Below, piece by piece: positions 6,990-16,570 of a stretch of 64,000 nt of DNA (its first letter is position 1; every line of letters begins with the position of its first letter). Position numbers and translations under genes: made by a program. The notes beneath the pieces were generated by a model, which made no database searches, was not told the origin of the DNA, and saw nothing but the letters and a program-made list of their open reading frames with translations. The stretch comes from Paenibacillus_L residui (GTDB taxonomy: Bacteria > Bacillota > Bacilli > Paenibacillales > NBRC-103111): contig NZ_JBHTIU010000034.1 in the NCBI RefSeq assembly GCF_042677205.1, positions 1-64,000 of the forward strand. Reading direction: 5' to 3'.

Positions 6990-7244
6990 CTAATTCTTAT
7001 CCCCGTCCTCGGGATCTTCCCTGTTGGCCCGTTTCATATATTCATCATACCGGTCATCCACTTCTTTACCCATGGTCCGGAACCGCTTCGTCTCCTCAAC
7101 GATGGGATCCAACTGGACGGTCTGCCGGATTTCATATTTGGATGGTAGGCGTCCGACCGCTTCATCATCCGGATCACCCTTATTGAATTCTCCCTCCAGC
7201 AGAGTCTCCGTAACGATTTTCTCCAGTTTATCCTTATCCTTCAT
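6990..7244 (-). CDS. Small conserved-looking hypothetical protein
   Basis: An 84-residue, highly charged soluble protein rich in Asp, Glu, Lys and Arg. I do not recognise a domain. The start is good: AGGAGG lies six to seven bases before the ATG. It is convergent with the YdjM-like gene and separated by 112 bp from the GH31 gene, so it may be a monocistronic unit. The composition (EDPEDGDKN tail, KEVDDRYDEYMKR helix) suggests a cytoplasmic helical protein. Confidence 0.6.
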   Translation of the reverse strand: MKDKDKLEKIVTETLLEGEFNKGDPDDEAVGRLPSKYEIRQTVQLDPIVEETKRFRTMGKEVDDRYDEYMKRANREDPEDGDKN

Positions 7245-7356
7245 GTCGTCCCTCCTATTTAAACACGGTGAGTAACCAGAATGATTCCTATTATATCCTA
7301 ATTAGAAACAGGCCAATCCCGATCCACTGCCTGTGACCGCCCTCTTCTGCCTGCTC

Positions 7357-9477
7357 CTATTTCGTGCCTAAATGGTGACATACCCAAGTAAACCCGCTAT
7401 AAGCCGAAGACCAGCCCTGTTCGGCCGGGGAGACCGATGTTTCATAGCGGCCCTCTTCCAACACCCGAAGCACGGCTTCCCGCCACCGATACTCCCCTTG
7501 TTCGTAAGCGAAGCTTTCTCCGTCATCATCGAACAAGCGGAACTTACCCGAGGCCGTGCCATAATGATGCAGCTCGATAGCTACCTGCTCCCCTTGTCGC
7601 GGGACATGCGGCAGCTCCGGCATCATCGGAATGATCGAGCCGTCCCGTACATAGACAGGAATAGTGTCCAGTCCGGGGGAGGCCTCGATATAACGTCCCC
7701 CTTCATGACGGATTCCGGTATCGAAATCGTACCATACCCCTACCGGCAAATAAACCTGGCGGCTCCGTTCACCGGCGAACAGAGGAGCTACCAGCATGGA
7801 ATCACCGAGCATATATTGGTCGTCCAGCTCGCTTTCCGCTGAAGCCCCATACGCGAAATCCGTCGAGTCCAGCTTGCTCTCCCCCCGCGCATTTCGGGCC
7901 GCGAACGCTTCTTCCAGAGCCATCGGCCGGATAGGAGGAACCCCTTCTTCGTGATAGCGGGCGAAGGCCGAGTATAGATATGGAATCAACCGCATTCTCA
8001 AACGGATATACTTGGTGACGACAGGCTCAGCTTCGGGGAAGGACCACGGCTTCGTCCCGTCCGCCCAAGCGTTCAGCATGGCCAGCGGCGACAAGCAGAC
8101 TACCTGCATCCGCCGGACCCAGTCTTCCGCATTCTCCGCTTTCCGCACCTCGGGAGTCCACAGCAAGCCGCTGAAGCCGGAATTGCATAATGCCCGTACG
8201 AAAGAGCGGTGATCATACAAGTCGGAATACAGAACATAAGGCATGGAGGAGGCGCATCCATTGGACGCTCTGACGAGACCGTAGGTTCTTCGGCCGGCGG
8301 CGCGGAACAGGTCCGCTGTCATCTTCTGCAGCGCCAAGCCGTAGATCTGGCGCATTTGCTCGCCATCATACCCGGACGGAAACTCGGCATGCTCGGGAAA
8401 TATCCATGAATTACGCGTCAGTTCGCTCCCATCGCATTCGTCCAGCTTATATCCGGACACTCCCTTGTCCACATGCTCCCGGCGGTGCTGATCGCTGTAA
8501 ATTTGCCGCGCTTCCGGCAATGTATAATCCGGCACCAATCCATGCCATACCGTATGGGAGCCGGATAGTGCCTTAAGCGGCTCGTAGATTCCTGCATCCG
8601 GAGATACGTAAGGATGCTCCCACAGATTGACGCGGAAACCGTTCTTCTCCATCTCGTCTACAAAGCCGGCCGGATCCGGGAATCTCCCTTCATGCCACTC
8701 ATACGTTACCGGATAGCTTCTGCTGTGCCATCCCGGCTCCAGCCCGATGACATCGCACGGCACTCCCCGCTCGCGAAATTCCATGGCTTCCTTCAGCACC
8801 TCATCCGCCGAATAGCTCTTCGGCACTCGGTGCCAGAAGCCCAGCCCCCATCTTGGAGGCAGGACTCCCCCGCCATGATACAGGTTATAGCGGCGAACCG
8901 CATCCAATATGGTCGGGCCGGCAAACACATACAACTCAGCCCCCTGATCCGGGATAACCATCTCGACTTGGTCCGAAACCGGAGTCGCCTTCCAGTCCGG
9001 GTCGCTGTTGCGGTCCTTCGCTTCCCCGTACAGACAGTCCGAACGCACTGCGGACCCGCAGTAAATGGTTGCGATGCGCGAGGTATCTACATATATTCCG
9101 TATCCAAGACTGGAGACGTACCATGGAACCGGCGCATGAGTCTCGCCGGTATCCTGCTTCGGATCGCTGTTCACACGCAAATATCTCGTCCGCCCGCGAT
9201 GATTCATCCGCATGAACTGAAGACCCAGCCCATACAGCCGCTCATCCCTTTGCAGCGGAAGAGTAATGACGGTTCGAAGCTGGTCCGTCCTAAGCTCAAT
9301 CTCACTCAGTTGGAAAGGCAGGCTGCCGCTTCCCATTCGCTCCAGCGCCTCCGTCTTATGTAACGGCTGGACGATCGAAGACGGCGTCCGCCCGGAAGGA
9401 TTCCCGACGCGAAGTCTCCATACGCCGGCCGCCACCTCCTCCCAGCCTTTGTCAGCGGAAATCCAACGATTTTCCAT
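7357..9477 (-). CDS. Glycoside hydrolase family 31 (alpha-xylosidase/alpha-glucosidase type)
   Basis: Cytoplasmic enzyme (no signal peptide) that removes alpha-linked sugars from imported oligosaccharides. Residues about 60-180 form the N-terminal beta-sandwich. The catalytic barrel starts at the typical LPPRWGLGFW, and the nucleophile is D346 in YKLDECDG. The LLWTPEVR and RMRLIPYLYSAF motifs follow, then the C-terminal beta domains with LGDSMLVAPLF and FDDDGESF. The 706-aa length is normal. I take the ATG at 9477, which has GAGGAG about nine bases upstream, rather than the TTG six bases earlier. It closes the permease-SBP-YesN-YesM gene row. Whether it acts on xylose, glucose or galactose ends cannot be told. 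Confidence 0.85.
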   Translation of the reverse strand: MENRWISADKGWEEVAAGVWRLRVGNPSGRTPSSIVQPLHKTEALERMGSGSLPFQLSEIELRTDQLRTVITLPLQRDERLYGLGLQFMRMNHRGRTRYLRVNSDPKQDTGETHAPVPWYVSSLGYGIYVDTSRIATIYCGSAVRSDCLYGEAKDRNSDPDWKATPVSDQVEMVIPDQGAELYVFAGPTILDAVRRYNLYHGGGVLPPRWGLGFWHRVPKSYSADEVLKEAMEFRERGVPCDVIGLEPGWHSRSYPVTYEWHEGRFPDPAGFVDEMEKNGFRVNLWEHPYVSPDAGIYEPLKALSGSHTVWHGLVPDYTLPEARQIYSDQHRREHVDKGVSGYKLDECDGSELTRNSWIFPEHAEFPSGYDGEQMRQIYGLALQKMTADLFRAAGRRTYGLVRASNGCASSMPYVLYSDLYDHRSFVRALCNSGFSGLLWTPEVRKAENAEDWVRRMQVVCLSPLAMLNAWADGTKPWSFPEAEPVVTKYIRLRMRLIPYLYSAFARYHEEGVPPIRPMALEEAFAARNARGESKLDSTDFAYGASAESELDDQYMLGDSMLVAPLFAGERSRQVYLPVGVWYDFDTGIRHEGGRYIEASPGLDTIPVYVRDGSIIPMMPELPHVPRQGEQVAIELHHYGTASGKFRLFDDDGESFAYEQGEYRWREAVLRVLEEGRYETSVSPAEQGWSSAYSGFTWVCHHLGTK

Positions 9478-9645
9478 ATACAAAGCTCCTCTCCCATGTT
9501 CGTTTAACGGCTGGCACTTATCGGACCAAGGTCGCCTCCTCTAACACCCGGTTTCCCGGAACTCCGCAGGGGGCAGGACTTGCTGACGTCCCGATTCGCA
9601 AACGGGTTCGCCCAAGCAATAGAGCTGTCCTGTCCCATAATCCGT

Positions 9646-11481
9646 TCAAGCCGTTCCCGGAGGTTTGATTCCGTTGCCATGCAGGGGCATATTCATAATC
9701 ATTCTGGTCCCTCGTCCCGGCTCACTCTCTATCGTCAGCCCATACTCCTCTCCGAACACCATTTGGATACGCCGGTGAACATTAACCATTCCAATCCCGC
9801 CTTTATCCTTCCGCGAGCCATCCTCCTCATCCGCAAGCCGATTGGTCTGCAGCTTGGACTGCAGCAGCTGCAAATGATCAGATGCGATCCCGACCCCATT
9901 GTCCTCCACGATGACGCGGAACCGGTCTCCCTTCTCCTCCGCATCGATCCGTATCCAGTGACGATCCTCCACTCCATCCGGAAAGGCATGCTGAAACACA
10001 TTTTCCACCAAAGGCTGCAGGGTCAGACGCACCATCTTCTTCAGCAAAAATCTTGGAGGAACGGACACATCAATTTCGAATTCGCGGTCTATTCGGTGTT
10101 TTAGAATAATCATATAGTTAAGGACGTGGTTCAATTCATTCGCAACGGTAATCTCCTCCAGATTGGTCTGAATCGAATACCGGAGCATGTATGCCATCGC
10201 TTTCACAATATCCGATATTTCCTCTGAATCCTGCACTGCGGCGTAACATACAATCGTCTCCAGAGTGTTATACAGAAAGTGGGGATTAATCTGAAGCTGC
10301 AGCGACTGGAATTCCGCCTTCTGTCTCTCCATCTGGGTTTCGTGATTTTTCAGCTCCGCCTCATAAACCTGCTCCACCAACTCGGACAATCGGTTGACCA
10401 TCAGATTGTAACGGACCATAAGCTCCGTGATTTCATCCTTCTGCTCGGGCAGCGGAATCATCATCCAGTTTCCTTTTTCCGTTTGCCTCATTCCTTTTTT
10501 GAGTACCTGGATGGGGCGGGTAATGGAGCGGCTGAACCGGTACGCCAGCAGAGAAGCGAATGCAAACGTGAACAATCCTACAATGATCGTCGTCATCCTT
10601 ATGCTTGAGACGGGCTTCATAATTTCATCCATTGGCATGGATACGACCAGATTCCAGCCGGAATAATCCGACTTGCGGCTCATGAACATCCGCTCGCGGC
10701 CTTCTTCGTTCACCATAAACATCTGCTCATCCGCGTGTAAAATGTTGTCCCTGAACGGTCCTTCCACATCGGTACGAATCCGGGAAGGATCCGGATGATA
10801 GACGATTTTCCCCATCTTATCCACGATAAAAAAATAACCGTCCTCGCCCAAATCGACTCCGTTCCACAGAGCAGACAGCTCCATAGATTTAATTTCAATG
10901 GCGAGAATTCCCTTGTAATCGGTAGAGGAGTAGCCCTTGATCTGCCGGGCAAGCCTCACCACCTGCTTGTCATACGATGGAAAAATGCTGCTGTTCATGA
11001 TCGATAAGCTGCCGTCCGGCTTCGTGTATTCCAGCAAATACCGGAGCTGCTCCTCTATTTCGGCGGAAGAGAAAGTTTCATCCGGCATGCCGTTATAATC
11101 ATAGATCGCGTTGCCGTCAAAACTGATAATATAAATGGACAATATCTCCGGATTCCGGATCAGGATCGGCTGCAGCCCGACTTCCTTGATAAGCTTGCGA
11201 TAATGATAATAATCGTAATCTTCCGGCGGATTGGGCAGGTCTATAAATTTCTTCACATCCCGATTGTTCAGAAGCGCAATAATGGAACGCTCATACGATT
11301 TCAGGTACAGGTCGGTATGATTAATGGCATTGTTAATAATTTGCGACATATGGCGCCTGATTTGGTCATCCAGCTCTTTCGAAGATTTACTGTAGGTGGA
11401 TATGCCGACGGAAACGAGAGTCGCTACTATGATGACGAGAAAATACAAGAGTAGTTTCCGGTACAGACTGCCCTTGATCAT
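9646..11481 (-). CDS. YesM-type sensor histidine kinase
   Basis: Membrane sensor partnering the AraC-type response regulator encoded just upstream. TM1 lies at about residues 10-29, a Cache-type extracellular domain at about 35-290 and TM2 at about 292-316. HAMP follows, then the His_kinase domain with the phosphoacceptor motif NPHFLYNTLET, and a C-terminal HATPase_c (VENVFQHAFPDG, VEDNGVGI, GGIGMVNVHRR). The 611-aa length is typical. Its start overlaps the regulator stop by four bases. In related loci such pairs sense extracellular glycans and induce the neighbouring Lpl-type ABC importer. Confidence 0.9.
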   Translation of the reverse strand: MIKGSLYRKLLLYFLVIIVATLVSVGISTYSKSSKELDDQIRRHMSQIINNAINHTDLYLKSYERSIIALLNNRDVKKFIDLPNPPEDYDYYHYRKLIKEVGLQPILIRNPEILSIYIISFDGNAIYDYNGMPDETFSSAEIEEQLRYLLEYTKPDGSLSIMNSSIFPSYDKQVVRLARQIKGYSSTDYKGILAIEIKSMELSALWNGVDLGEDGYFFIVDKMGKIVYHPDPSRIRTDVEGPFRDNILHADEQMFMVNEEGRERMFMSRKSDYSGWNLVVSMPMDEIMKPVSSIRMTTIIVGLFTFAFASLLAYRFSRSITRPIQVLKKGMRQTEKGNWMMIPLPEQKDEITELMVRYNLMVNRLSELVEQVYEAELKNHETQMERQKAEFQSLQLQINPHFLYNTLETIVCYAAVQDSEEISDIVKAMAYMLRYSIQTNLEEITVANELNHVLNYMIILKHRIDREFEIDVSVPPRFLLKKMVRLTLQPLVENVFQHAFPDGVEDRHWIRIDAEEKGDRFRVIVEDNGVGIASDHLQLLQSKLQTNRLADEEDGSRKDKGGIGMVNVHRRIQMVFGEEYGLTIESEPGRGTRMIMNMPLHGNGIKPPGTA

Positions 11482-12500
11482 TTAATCCCCAGCTTGGCCC
11501 GGTATTCCGACGGAGACTGACCGGTCACTTTTTTAAACATCTTCGTAAAATGGGGATAGTCCTCGTATCCGACCTCCGCCGCGACATCCACAATGCGAAA
11601 ATGCGGAACCGCGAGCAGCTGCTGCGCTTTCTCCATCCTTCTCTTGATCCGGTATTGGACGAAGGTTTCGTTCGTCATCTTTTTGAACAGGGAGCTGAAG
11701 TAATTGGGCGTAAATCCGGCTTTCTCCGCAACCTCCTCGAGGGAGATTTCCTCGGACAGATGAAGCTCGATATAGGCCTTCGCCTCCTCCAGAGGATCCT
11801 TGAACCGGCCGTTTCTTTTCAGGCTCAGCTCATCCATGATCCGCTCCAACTGCCGTTCGAAAAAATCGAATGCTTCCTCCCGGGTCCGCGCTCCCATATA
11901 TTCCGAGGAGATCCGGGGAAAAGAGGAGTCTCTAGCCTGCAGCCTTCTCTCAAGCATGCTTATACAATCTTTAAGCAATTCGCTGCATTGAAGCGCATTC
12001 ATTCCCGTCGAGAAGCAGTCTTCTTTCCACTGCTGAACCAGCTTCCTCAACTTCTCCTGGTCCAAGGACCAAATGCATTGATCCGCCTGATCAATCCATT
12101 CCACATACCTGGATATGGGAATGTAGCCTTTGACCGGCTTATTCAGCAATTTGTCCAATATGGCATGAACATCAGGCTTTGTAACCGGCTTCAATAAATA
12201 GTGCTTTACCCCGTAAGTCAAGCACTGCTGTGCATAAGCAAAATCCCCGTAGCCGGAAATGACTACGGTTTGAATATGATCGTACTGCTCATGAATATGC
12301 CTGCATAGCTCCAACCCGTCCATCTTGGGCATCCGGATGTCCGTGAAGATGATTTCAGGCTTATGTTCCTGAACAACCTCAAGCGCATGCACACCATTAT
12401 TGGCGGTATATATGCTGGCAAGAGACGAATGATACTGCTCGGCCATCCTGACCAAACCTTTGCGAATGACCGGCTCGTCATCAACGATAAGTAAGTTCAC
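11478..12500 (-). CDS. YesN-type AraC-family response regulator
   Basis: Receiver domain at residues 1-120 with phosphoacceptor D54 (FTDIRMPKMDG) and acidic pocket D7, D8. A middle region follows, then a C-terminal AraC domain with two HTH motifs (SLEEVAEKAGFTPNYFSSLF and VDVAAEVGYEDYPHFTKMFK), ending TGQSPSEYR. I place the start at GTG 12500, which gives the canonical MNLLIVDDEP N-terminus and has a GGGGGG-type ribosome binding site eight bases upstream; an ATG at 12524 is possible. It overlaps the kinase gene by four bases. It likely activates the ABC importer and GH31 genes. Confidence 0.9.
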   Translation of the reverse strand: MNLLIVDDEPVIRKGLVRMAEQYHSSLASIYTANNGVHALEVVQEHKPEIIFTDIRMPKMDGLELCRHIHEQYDHIQTVVISGYGDFAYAQQCLTYGVKHYLLKPVTKPDVHAILDKLLNKPVKGYIPISRYVEWIDQADQCIWSLDQEKLRKLVQQWKEDCFSTGMNALQCSELLKDCISMLERRLQARDSSFPRISSEYMGARTREEAFDFFERQLERIMDELSLKRNGRFKDPLEEAKAYIELHLSEEISLEEVAEKAGFTPNYFSSLFKKMTNETFVQYRIKRRMEKAQQLLAVPHFRIVDVAAEVGYEDYPHFTKMFKKVTGQSPSEYRAKLGIK

Positions 12501-12615
12501 AGCCTCGTCCCCCCTTCTCTCCATCTAAGGATGGAAAAAAGTATCCGCCCGAACGAACGTCGCAGCAGATACCGAAATGATTGACTATCACATGTACTGA
12601 AGTCCCGTCTATTAT

Positions 12616-12659
12616 AGCCCCGGGGCTTGGCTGTTGTAAAACCATTTTTCCCCGGGGCT
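12616..12659. promoter_or_regulatory. GC-rich hairpin between the SBP gene and the regulator gene
   Basis: AGCCCCGGGG (12616-12625) and CCCCGGGGCT (12650-12659) are perfect 10-bp arms around a 24-base loop, just after the SBP stop codon. No T-run follows on the minus strand, so it is more likely an mRNA-stabilising or partial-termination hairpin than a full terminator. Confidence 0.5.
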
Positions 12660-12669
12660 CCATGGAAGA

Positions 12670-14256
12670 TCACTTCGTGCGGTCGATGACCCCATCGTTG
12701 TTTTTATACCTTTCCGTCGCTTCCTTAATGATTTCATCTCCGCCCTTGGCCTTGTACTCCTCGATGACTTTAGGCCAGTCAGAGATCGGCTCCCTGCCAT
12801 AGATCATCTTGATCATATGATCCAGGATGAGCTTCGGCCCCACATCTCCGCCCGGAGCCAGATCCGGATATTTAGTAAAGCTGCTCAGATTAGGGTTGAA
12901 TGTAATTCCCGGACGACCTTCGTGGGCGAGAATGTTATCGAAAGCGTCCAGCATATCTTTGCCGTCCTCGGTTAATTCCGCCAATTTCTTTCTATAAGTG
13001 CCGTCGTGAACCATCCAGAGATTCCCGCTGCGGAAGCCTTCCTCGTCCACTTCCTCTTTGGTTACCGGGAATTTGTAATTAACCTTGCCATTTTCTATCG
13101 TGTAAGTATCGCCTTCGATTCCGAAAGAGAAGAACATTTCCGCTTCTTCCGTCGTCATCCAGTCGAAGAACTTAATGATGTCGATCGCTGTTTCTTCACT
13201 CACCTTGCTATTAATATAATAGGTTTGTGAAATAGCAGCAACGTGCTGAAGACCTCCCTTGCCGTCCGTGCCTGTCGGCGAAGCGACAATATCCACTCTG
13301 CTGTTGGGATCGGCTTCCTTGATTTTCGTTCTAAACCCGGCCAGCCCTTCCGCATTGGCAGCCCACATTCCCGCCTTGCCCGCACTGATGTTTTTGGTGT
13401 AATCGGCTTGTGTCACCGTTGCGAAATCTTTGGGAATCAGGCCTTCATCATACATGGCCTTATAAGCTTCCAATGCTTTGGTCATATTCTCTACGTCAAA
13501 AAATTTCGGTACGACCTGGCCGTCCTGCAGCTCAAATTGGAAAGGCAGCACGTCGTAAGCTCCCAGGAAAGTATCGGCATACTTGAAATTTTCTCGGAAC
13601 TGGTACGGGTATTCCACTCCCAATTCTTTGAATGCCCGCAGAACATCGAGAAATTCGTCCGCCGTCTTCGGCATTGGCAAACCGGTTTTTTCCAGAAGAT
13701 CGGTGCGAAGGAAGGTTGCACGCCGGGAAGGATTGGAGATCCACAGCGGAATTCCGTATATTTTTCCTTCAAAGCTGGTCTCTTCCCAAGCTTCTTTAGG
13801 GACCTGGGCCATCAGATTCGGGGCATGCTCTTTCAGCAAATCGTCCAGAGGTCTGAACACTCCGGCTTCCACCGATCCGGCCATAGATGAAGTCGTTGGG
13901 CCGCCTCTCAGATTTCCGACGACGTCCGGAATGTCGTTACCGGCGAACATCAAGCTCATTTTCTGATCGAATTCCTTATGCGACACAGGAATAATGTTAA
14001 GATCGGTGTTGGTCAGCTCTTCCAGCTTCAATACCCATTTGTCCTTATTAATGTCGGGCGAAGACTCCAAATATGGGTTCCCGGACGTAGAGAAGGAAAT
14101 CGAGAACTTCGTCGGCTCCTTCTTGGCTTCGCCGGGCTTTTCCTCCCCTGCCCCCGTATTGGGGGATGGTGAAGCTTCCTTGCCTCCGCCGGCACAGCCG
14201 GAGAGAGTCGTTACAGCCAGAACCCCGGCTAATGCCAGACCCCATGCCTTTTTCAT
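12670..14256 (-). CDS. Lipoprotein sugar-binding protein of an Lpl-type ABC importer
   Basis: Captures oligosaccharides at the outer face of the membrane and delivers them to the two permeases encoded just upstream. Lipobox LSGC places the lipid-modified cysteine at residue 21, followed by a charged linker rich in Pro, Gly and Lys. The rest (528 aa in total) has the family 1 extracellular solute-binding fold with typical elements DIPDVV, the TADEFLDVLRAFKE block, and the C-terminal GREPISDWPKVIEEYKAKGG. GAAAGAAGGGG precedes the ATG. Two cre-like sites lie just upstream (14284-14324). No ATPase gene is present in the locus; these systems normally use a shared MsmX-type ATPase. Confidence 0.9.
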   Translation of the reverse strand: MKKAWGLALAGVLAVTTLSGCAGGGKEASPSPNTGAGEEKPGEAKKEPTKFSISFSTSGNPYLESSPDINKDKWVLKLEELTNTDLNIIPVSHKEFDQKMSLMFAGNDIPDVVGNLRGGPTTSSMAGSVEAGVFRPLDDLLKEHAPNLMAQVPKEAWEETSFEGKIYGIPLWISNPSRRATFLRTDLLEKTGLPMPKTADEFLDVLRAFKELGVEYPYQFRENFKYADTFLGAYDVLPFQFELQDGQVVPKFFDVENMTKALEAYKAMYDEGLIPKDFATVTQADYTKNISAGKAGMWAANAEGLAGFRTKIKEADPNSRVDIVASPTGTDGKGGLQHVAAISQTYYINSKVSEETAIDIIKFFDWMTTEEAEMFFSFGIEGDTYTIENGKVNYKFPVTKEEVDEEGFRSGNLWMVHDGTYRKKLAELTEDGKDMLDAFDNILAHEGRPGITFNPNLSSFTKYPDLAPGGDVGPKLILDHMIKMIYGREPISDWPKVIEEYKAKGGDEIIKEATERYKNNDGVIDRTK

Positions 14257-14283
14257 GTTTACCCCTTCTTTCTATAATTGTTT

Positions 14284-14297
14284 TGATAACGTTTCCA
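14284..14297. promoter_or_regulatory. cre-like site upstream of the SBP gene
   Basis: TGATAACGTTTCCA matches TGWNANCGNTNWCA at all but one position. It suggests CcpA-type control of an internal promoter. Confidence 0.55.
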
Positions 14298-14310
14298 GTC
14301 TTGTTACCAA

Positions 14311-14324
14311 TGATAACGTTTGCT
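14311..14324. promoter_or_regulatory. Second cre-like or LacI-type site
   Basis: TGATAACGTTTGCT repeats the first 11 bases of the site 27 bp away. The two direct copies could also be operators of a LacI-family protein. Confidence 0.4.
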
Positions 14325-14367
14325 CTTCTTCCCTTGTATTGGGAATTTTATTATGCCTTGTGTTCTT

Positions 14368-15240
14368 TTACGATTTAATGGAACCGATCAGCATTCCTTT
14401 AATGAAATACTTCTGCAGGAAAGGATAGACCATCATAATGGGCAGCGTAGAAATCGCAATGACCGCCATTTTCATCCCTTCTGGAGACATATTGGCCAGA
14501 TTTTCAAAGGAGGAATCCATTTCCCCGAATGTATCGGTAATGACGATCTCCCGCAGACGAACTTGAAGCGGGTACAGGGCCCTGTTGTTAATATAGTACA
14601 TGGCACTGGAATACGAATTCCAGTGGGATACGGCATAGAAGAGTCCCATCGTAGCCATAGCCGGCTTGGACAGCGGAAGCACAATGCTCCACAGAATTCT
14701 CATCTCGCCGGCACCATCGATCCTTCCGGAGTCAATCAATTCACCCGGCAGGTTATTAAAGAATGACCGCATGATGAACAGATTGTAAGCACTTATGGCT
14801 CCCGGAATGATCAGCGCCCATAAAGTATCGAGCATCCCCAGGGAACGGATCAGCAAGTAGTTTGGAATCAGCGGTGCGCTGAAAATAAACGTTAGCAGCA
14901 CCATCATGAGCACGTACCTGCGTCCCAAATATTCCGATCTGGATAACGGATAAGCCAGTGAGGCCGTTGCCGCCAGATTGAACAAGGTTCCGAACACCGT
15001 CACGACAACACTCACCATAAACGCTCTCCAAACCGACATATCTTTAAGAACAATCTGGTAGTTGACGAATGTGAAATCTACAGGAAGTATCGTCACCTTT
15101 CCCGAGTTAATAGCCAGTTCACCGCTTAAGGATTGAGCCAGCACATGCAAAATTGGAAGCAGCATGCTTAAGGCGATCAGCGTGATTATAAAGTAATTGA
15201 AAACCTGAAAAATTCGTTCTCCCTTGCTCATTCTTTTCAT
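14368..15240 (-). CDS. ABC sugar importer permease, LplC/YtcP type
   Basis: Second inner-membrane permease of the importer. About six membrane segments, beginning at residues 12-35, with the ATPase-contact EAA loop (ELIDSGRIDGAGEMRILWSIVLP in pieces around residues 170-192). It ends with the family terminus KYFIKGMLIGSIKS. At 290 aa it is the normal length. AGGTG lies seven bases before the ATG. It is separated from the first permease by 15 bp and from the SBP gene by 111 bp holding cre-like sites. Confidence 0.9.
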   Translation of the reverse strand: MKRMSKGERIFQVFNYFIITLIALSMLLPILHVLAQSLSGELAINSGKVTILPVDFTFVNYQIVLKDMSVWRAFMVSVVVTVFGTLFNLAATASLAYPLSRSEYLGRRYVLMMVLLTFIFSAPLIPNYLLIRSLGMLDTLWALIIPGAISAYNLFIMRSFFNNLPGELIDSGRIDGAGEMRILWSIVLPLSKPAMATMGLFYAVSHWNSYSSAMYYINNRALYPLQVRLREIVITDTFGEMDSSFENLANMSPEGMKMAVIAISTLPIMMVYPFLQKYFIKGMLIGSIKS

Positions 15241-15255
15241 TTCTCTACACCTGCC

Positions 15256-16212
15256 TTAATAAAGTGAGTCTCCGGTTGCCTTCTTGCTTAAGGTGTTACC
15301 AATCATGATCAGCAGAAGTCCGACTACGGATTTGAATAAACCGATGGCCGTCGTATAGCTGTACTGCTTCTCCAGCAGACCGGCCCTATAGATGTAGGTG
15401 TCGAGAATCTCTCCCTTGTCCGCATTCAAGGAATTCAAGAAGACATAAACCCTCTCAAATCCGAAATCAAGGAAATTGCCGATGTGGAGCAGGAAAAGAA
15501 TCATGATCGTAGGAAGAATCGATGGAATCGTAATCGAAATCGTTTGGCGCCAGCGATTGGCCCCGTCTATGACGGCAGACTCATACAGTTCCGGATTGAT
15601 GCCGGCCAGAGCGGCCAAGTAAATGATCGTTCCCCATCCGCTGTCTTTCCAAATGCCGGAGCCGATCAGAATACTGCGGATGTAGGATTCTTCTCCAAGG
15701 AAATATATCGGCTCCACCCCGAACCGGCCGAGGATTTCGTTAACGACTCCGGTCGTCGGCGACAGAATTCCGATGGCGATTCCGCCAATTATGACCCAGG
15801 ACAGAAAGTGCGGCATGTAAACGATCGTTTGCAGAATTCTTTTGTAGACAATAATGCGCATCTCGTTGAGCAGCAGCGCCAGGAGGATTGGAATCGGGAA
15901 GGCGATGAACAGATCATACAAACCAATCAATAAAGTATTTTTGAAAATAGTTAGAAATTCGTCGTAGGCGAACATTCGTTTAAAATGTGCCAACCCGACC
16001 CATTCGCTTCCCCAAAACCCTTTGAACAGATTATAATTCTGAAAAGCCATGGCGCTCCCGAATAAGGGGATGTATTTAAAAATAATAAAATAAATAATTC
16101 CCGGAATTGAAAGCAAGTAAAGCGCTTTATATTTTCGCACCATTCCCCAAAGCTCTCGTTTGTTGGCAAATCGGTATTGGACCCGATCGGAAGGCTGGAT
16201 TTTGCTAGCCAT
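15256..16212 (-). CDS. ABC sugar importer permease, LplB/YteP type
   Basis: First permease of the importer, with about six membrane segments starting around residue 30 and the EAA-loop sequence NPELYESAVIDGANRWRQ (near 200-217). The typical LplB features FKYIPLFGSAMAFQNYN and LSWVIIGGI are present. I choose the ATG at 16212, which has GAGAGGTGCAG directly upstream; the ATG 18 bases earlier has no such site. At 318 aa the length fits. It is the promoter-proximal gene of the importer row, with a cre-like site about 50 bp upstream. Confidence 0.9.
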   Translation of the reverse strand: MASKIQPSDRVQYRFANKRELWGMVRKYKALYLLSIPGIIYFIIFKYIPLFGSAMAFQNYNLFKGFWGSEWVGLAHFKRMFAYDEFLTIFKNTLLIGLYDLFIAFPIPILLALLLNEMRIIVYKRILQTIVYMPHFLSWVIIGGIAIGILSPTTGVVNEILGRFGVEPIYFLGEESYIRSILIGSGIWKDSGWGTIIYLAALAGINPELYESAVIDGANRWRQTISITIPSILPTIMILFLLHIGNFLDFGFERVYVFLNSLNADKGEILDTYIYRAGLLEKQYSYTTAIGLFKSVVGLLLIMIGNTLSKKATGDSLY

Positions 16213-16262
16213 CTGCACCTCTCCCCCCATTAAACTTAGTTCTCATATGGCTGATCTTACTC

Positions 16263-16276
16263 TGAAAGCGGCATCA
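16263..16276. promoter_or_regulatory. cre-like site upstream of the permease gene
   Basis: TGAAAGCGGCATCA matches the cre consensus at 13 of 14 informative positions, the exception being position 10. Confidence 0.5.
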
Positions 16277-16388
16277 GAGACAATGGAGTTATCCTCCCTG
16301 AGTTGTGTTTTTTTACGATTGGCCCAAACCGTTGGCTCCATTGCGATCTTCCCCCTGTGGCGGACCTTGGAGGCGTGGCCGGACATAG

Positions 16389-16419
16389 AAAAACAGCCGG
16401 GAACTGCCCCCGGCTGTTT
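16389..16419 (-). terminator. Terminator after the beta-helix protein gene
   Basis: AAACAGCCGGG and CCCGGCTGTTT (16391-16401, 16409-16419) form an 11-bp stem. The minus strand continues with a run of T. It separates the 1162-aa gene from the permease row. Confidence 0.8.
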
Positions 16420-16508
16420 CTTCCAGATTGTTTCTCCTTATGCATTAGTTAATAGGCTGACGTATAGAATCTACTAGTAGGCCCTGGCCTCGGGTAAATT
16501 CCGTTGGA

Positions 16509-16570
16509 TCAGTTGGGCCTGTCCGGTCTGTCAGGTCTGTCGGGTCTGTCAGGCCTGTCCGGTTTGTCGG
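16509..16570 (-). repeat. Short tandem repeat coding for Pro-Asp-Arg units
   Basis: About five degenerate 9-bp units encode the PDR tail of the beta-helix protein. Such tails may vary in length between strains. Confidence 0.7.
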
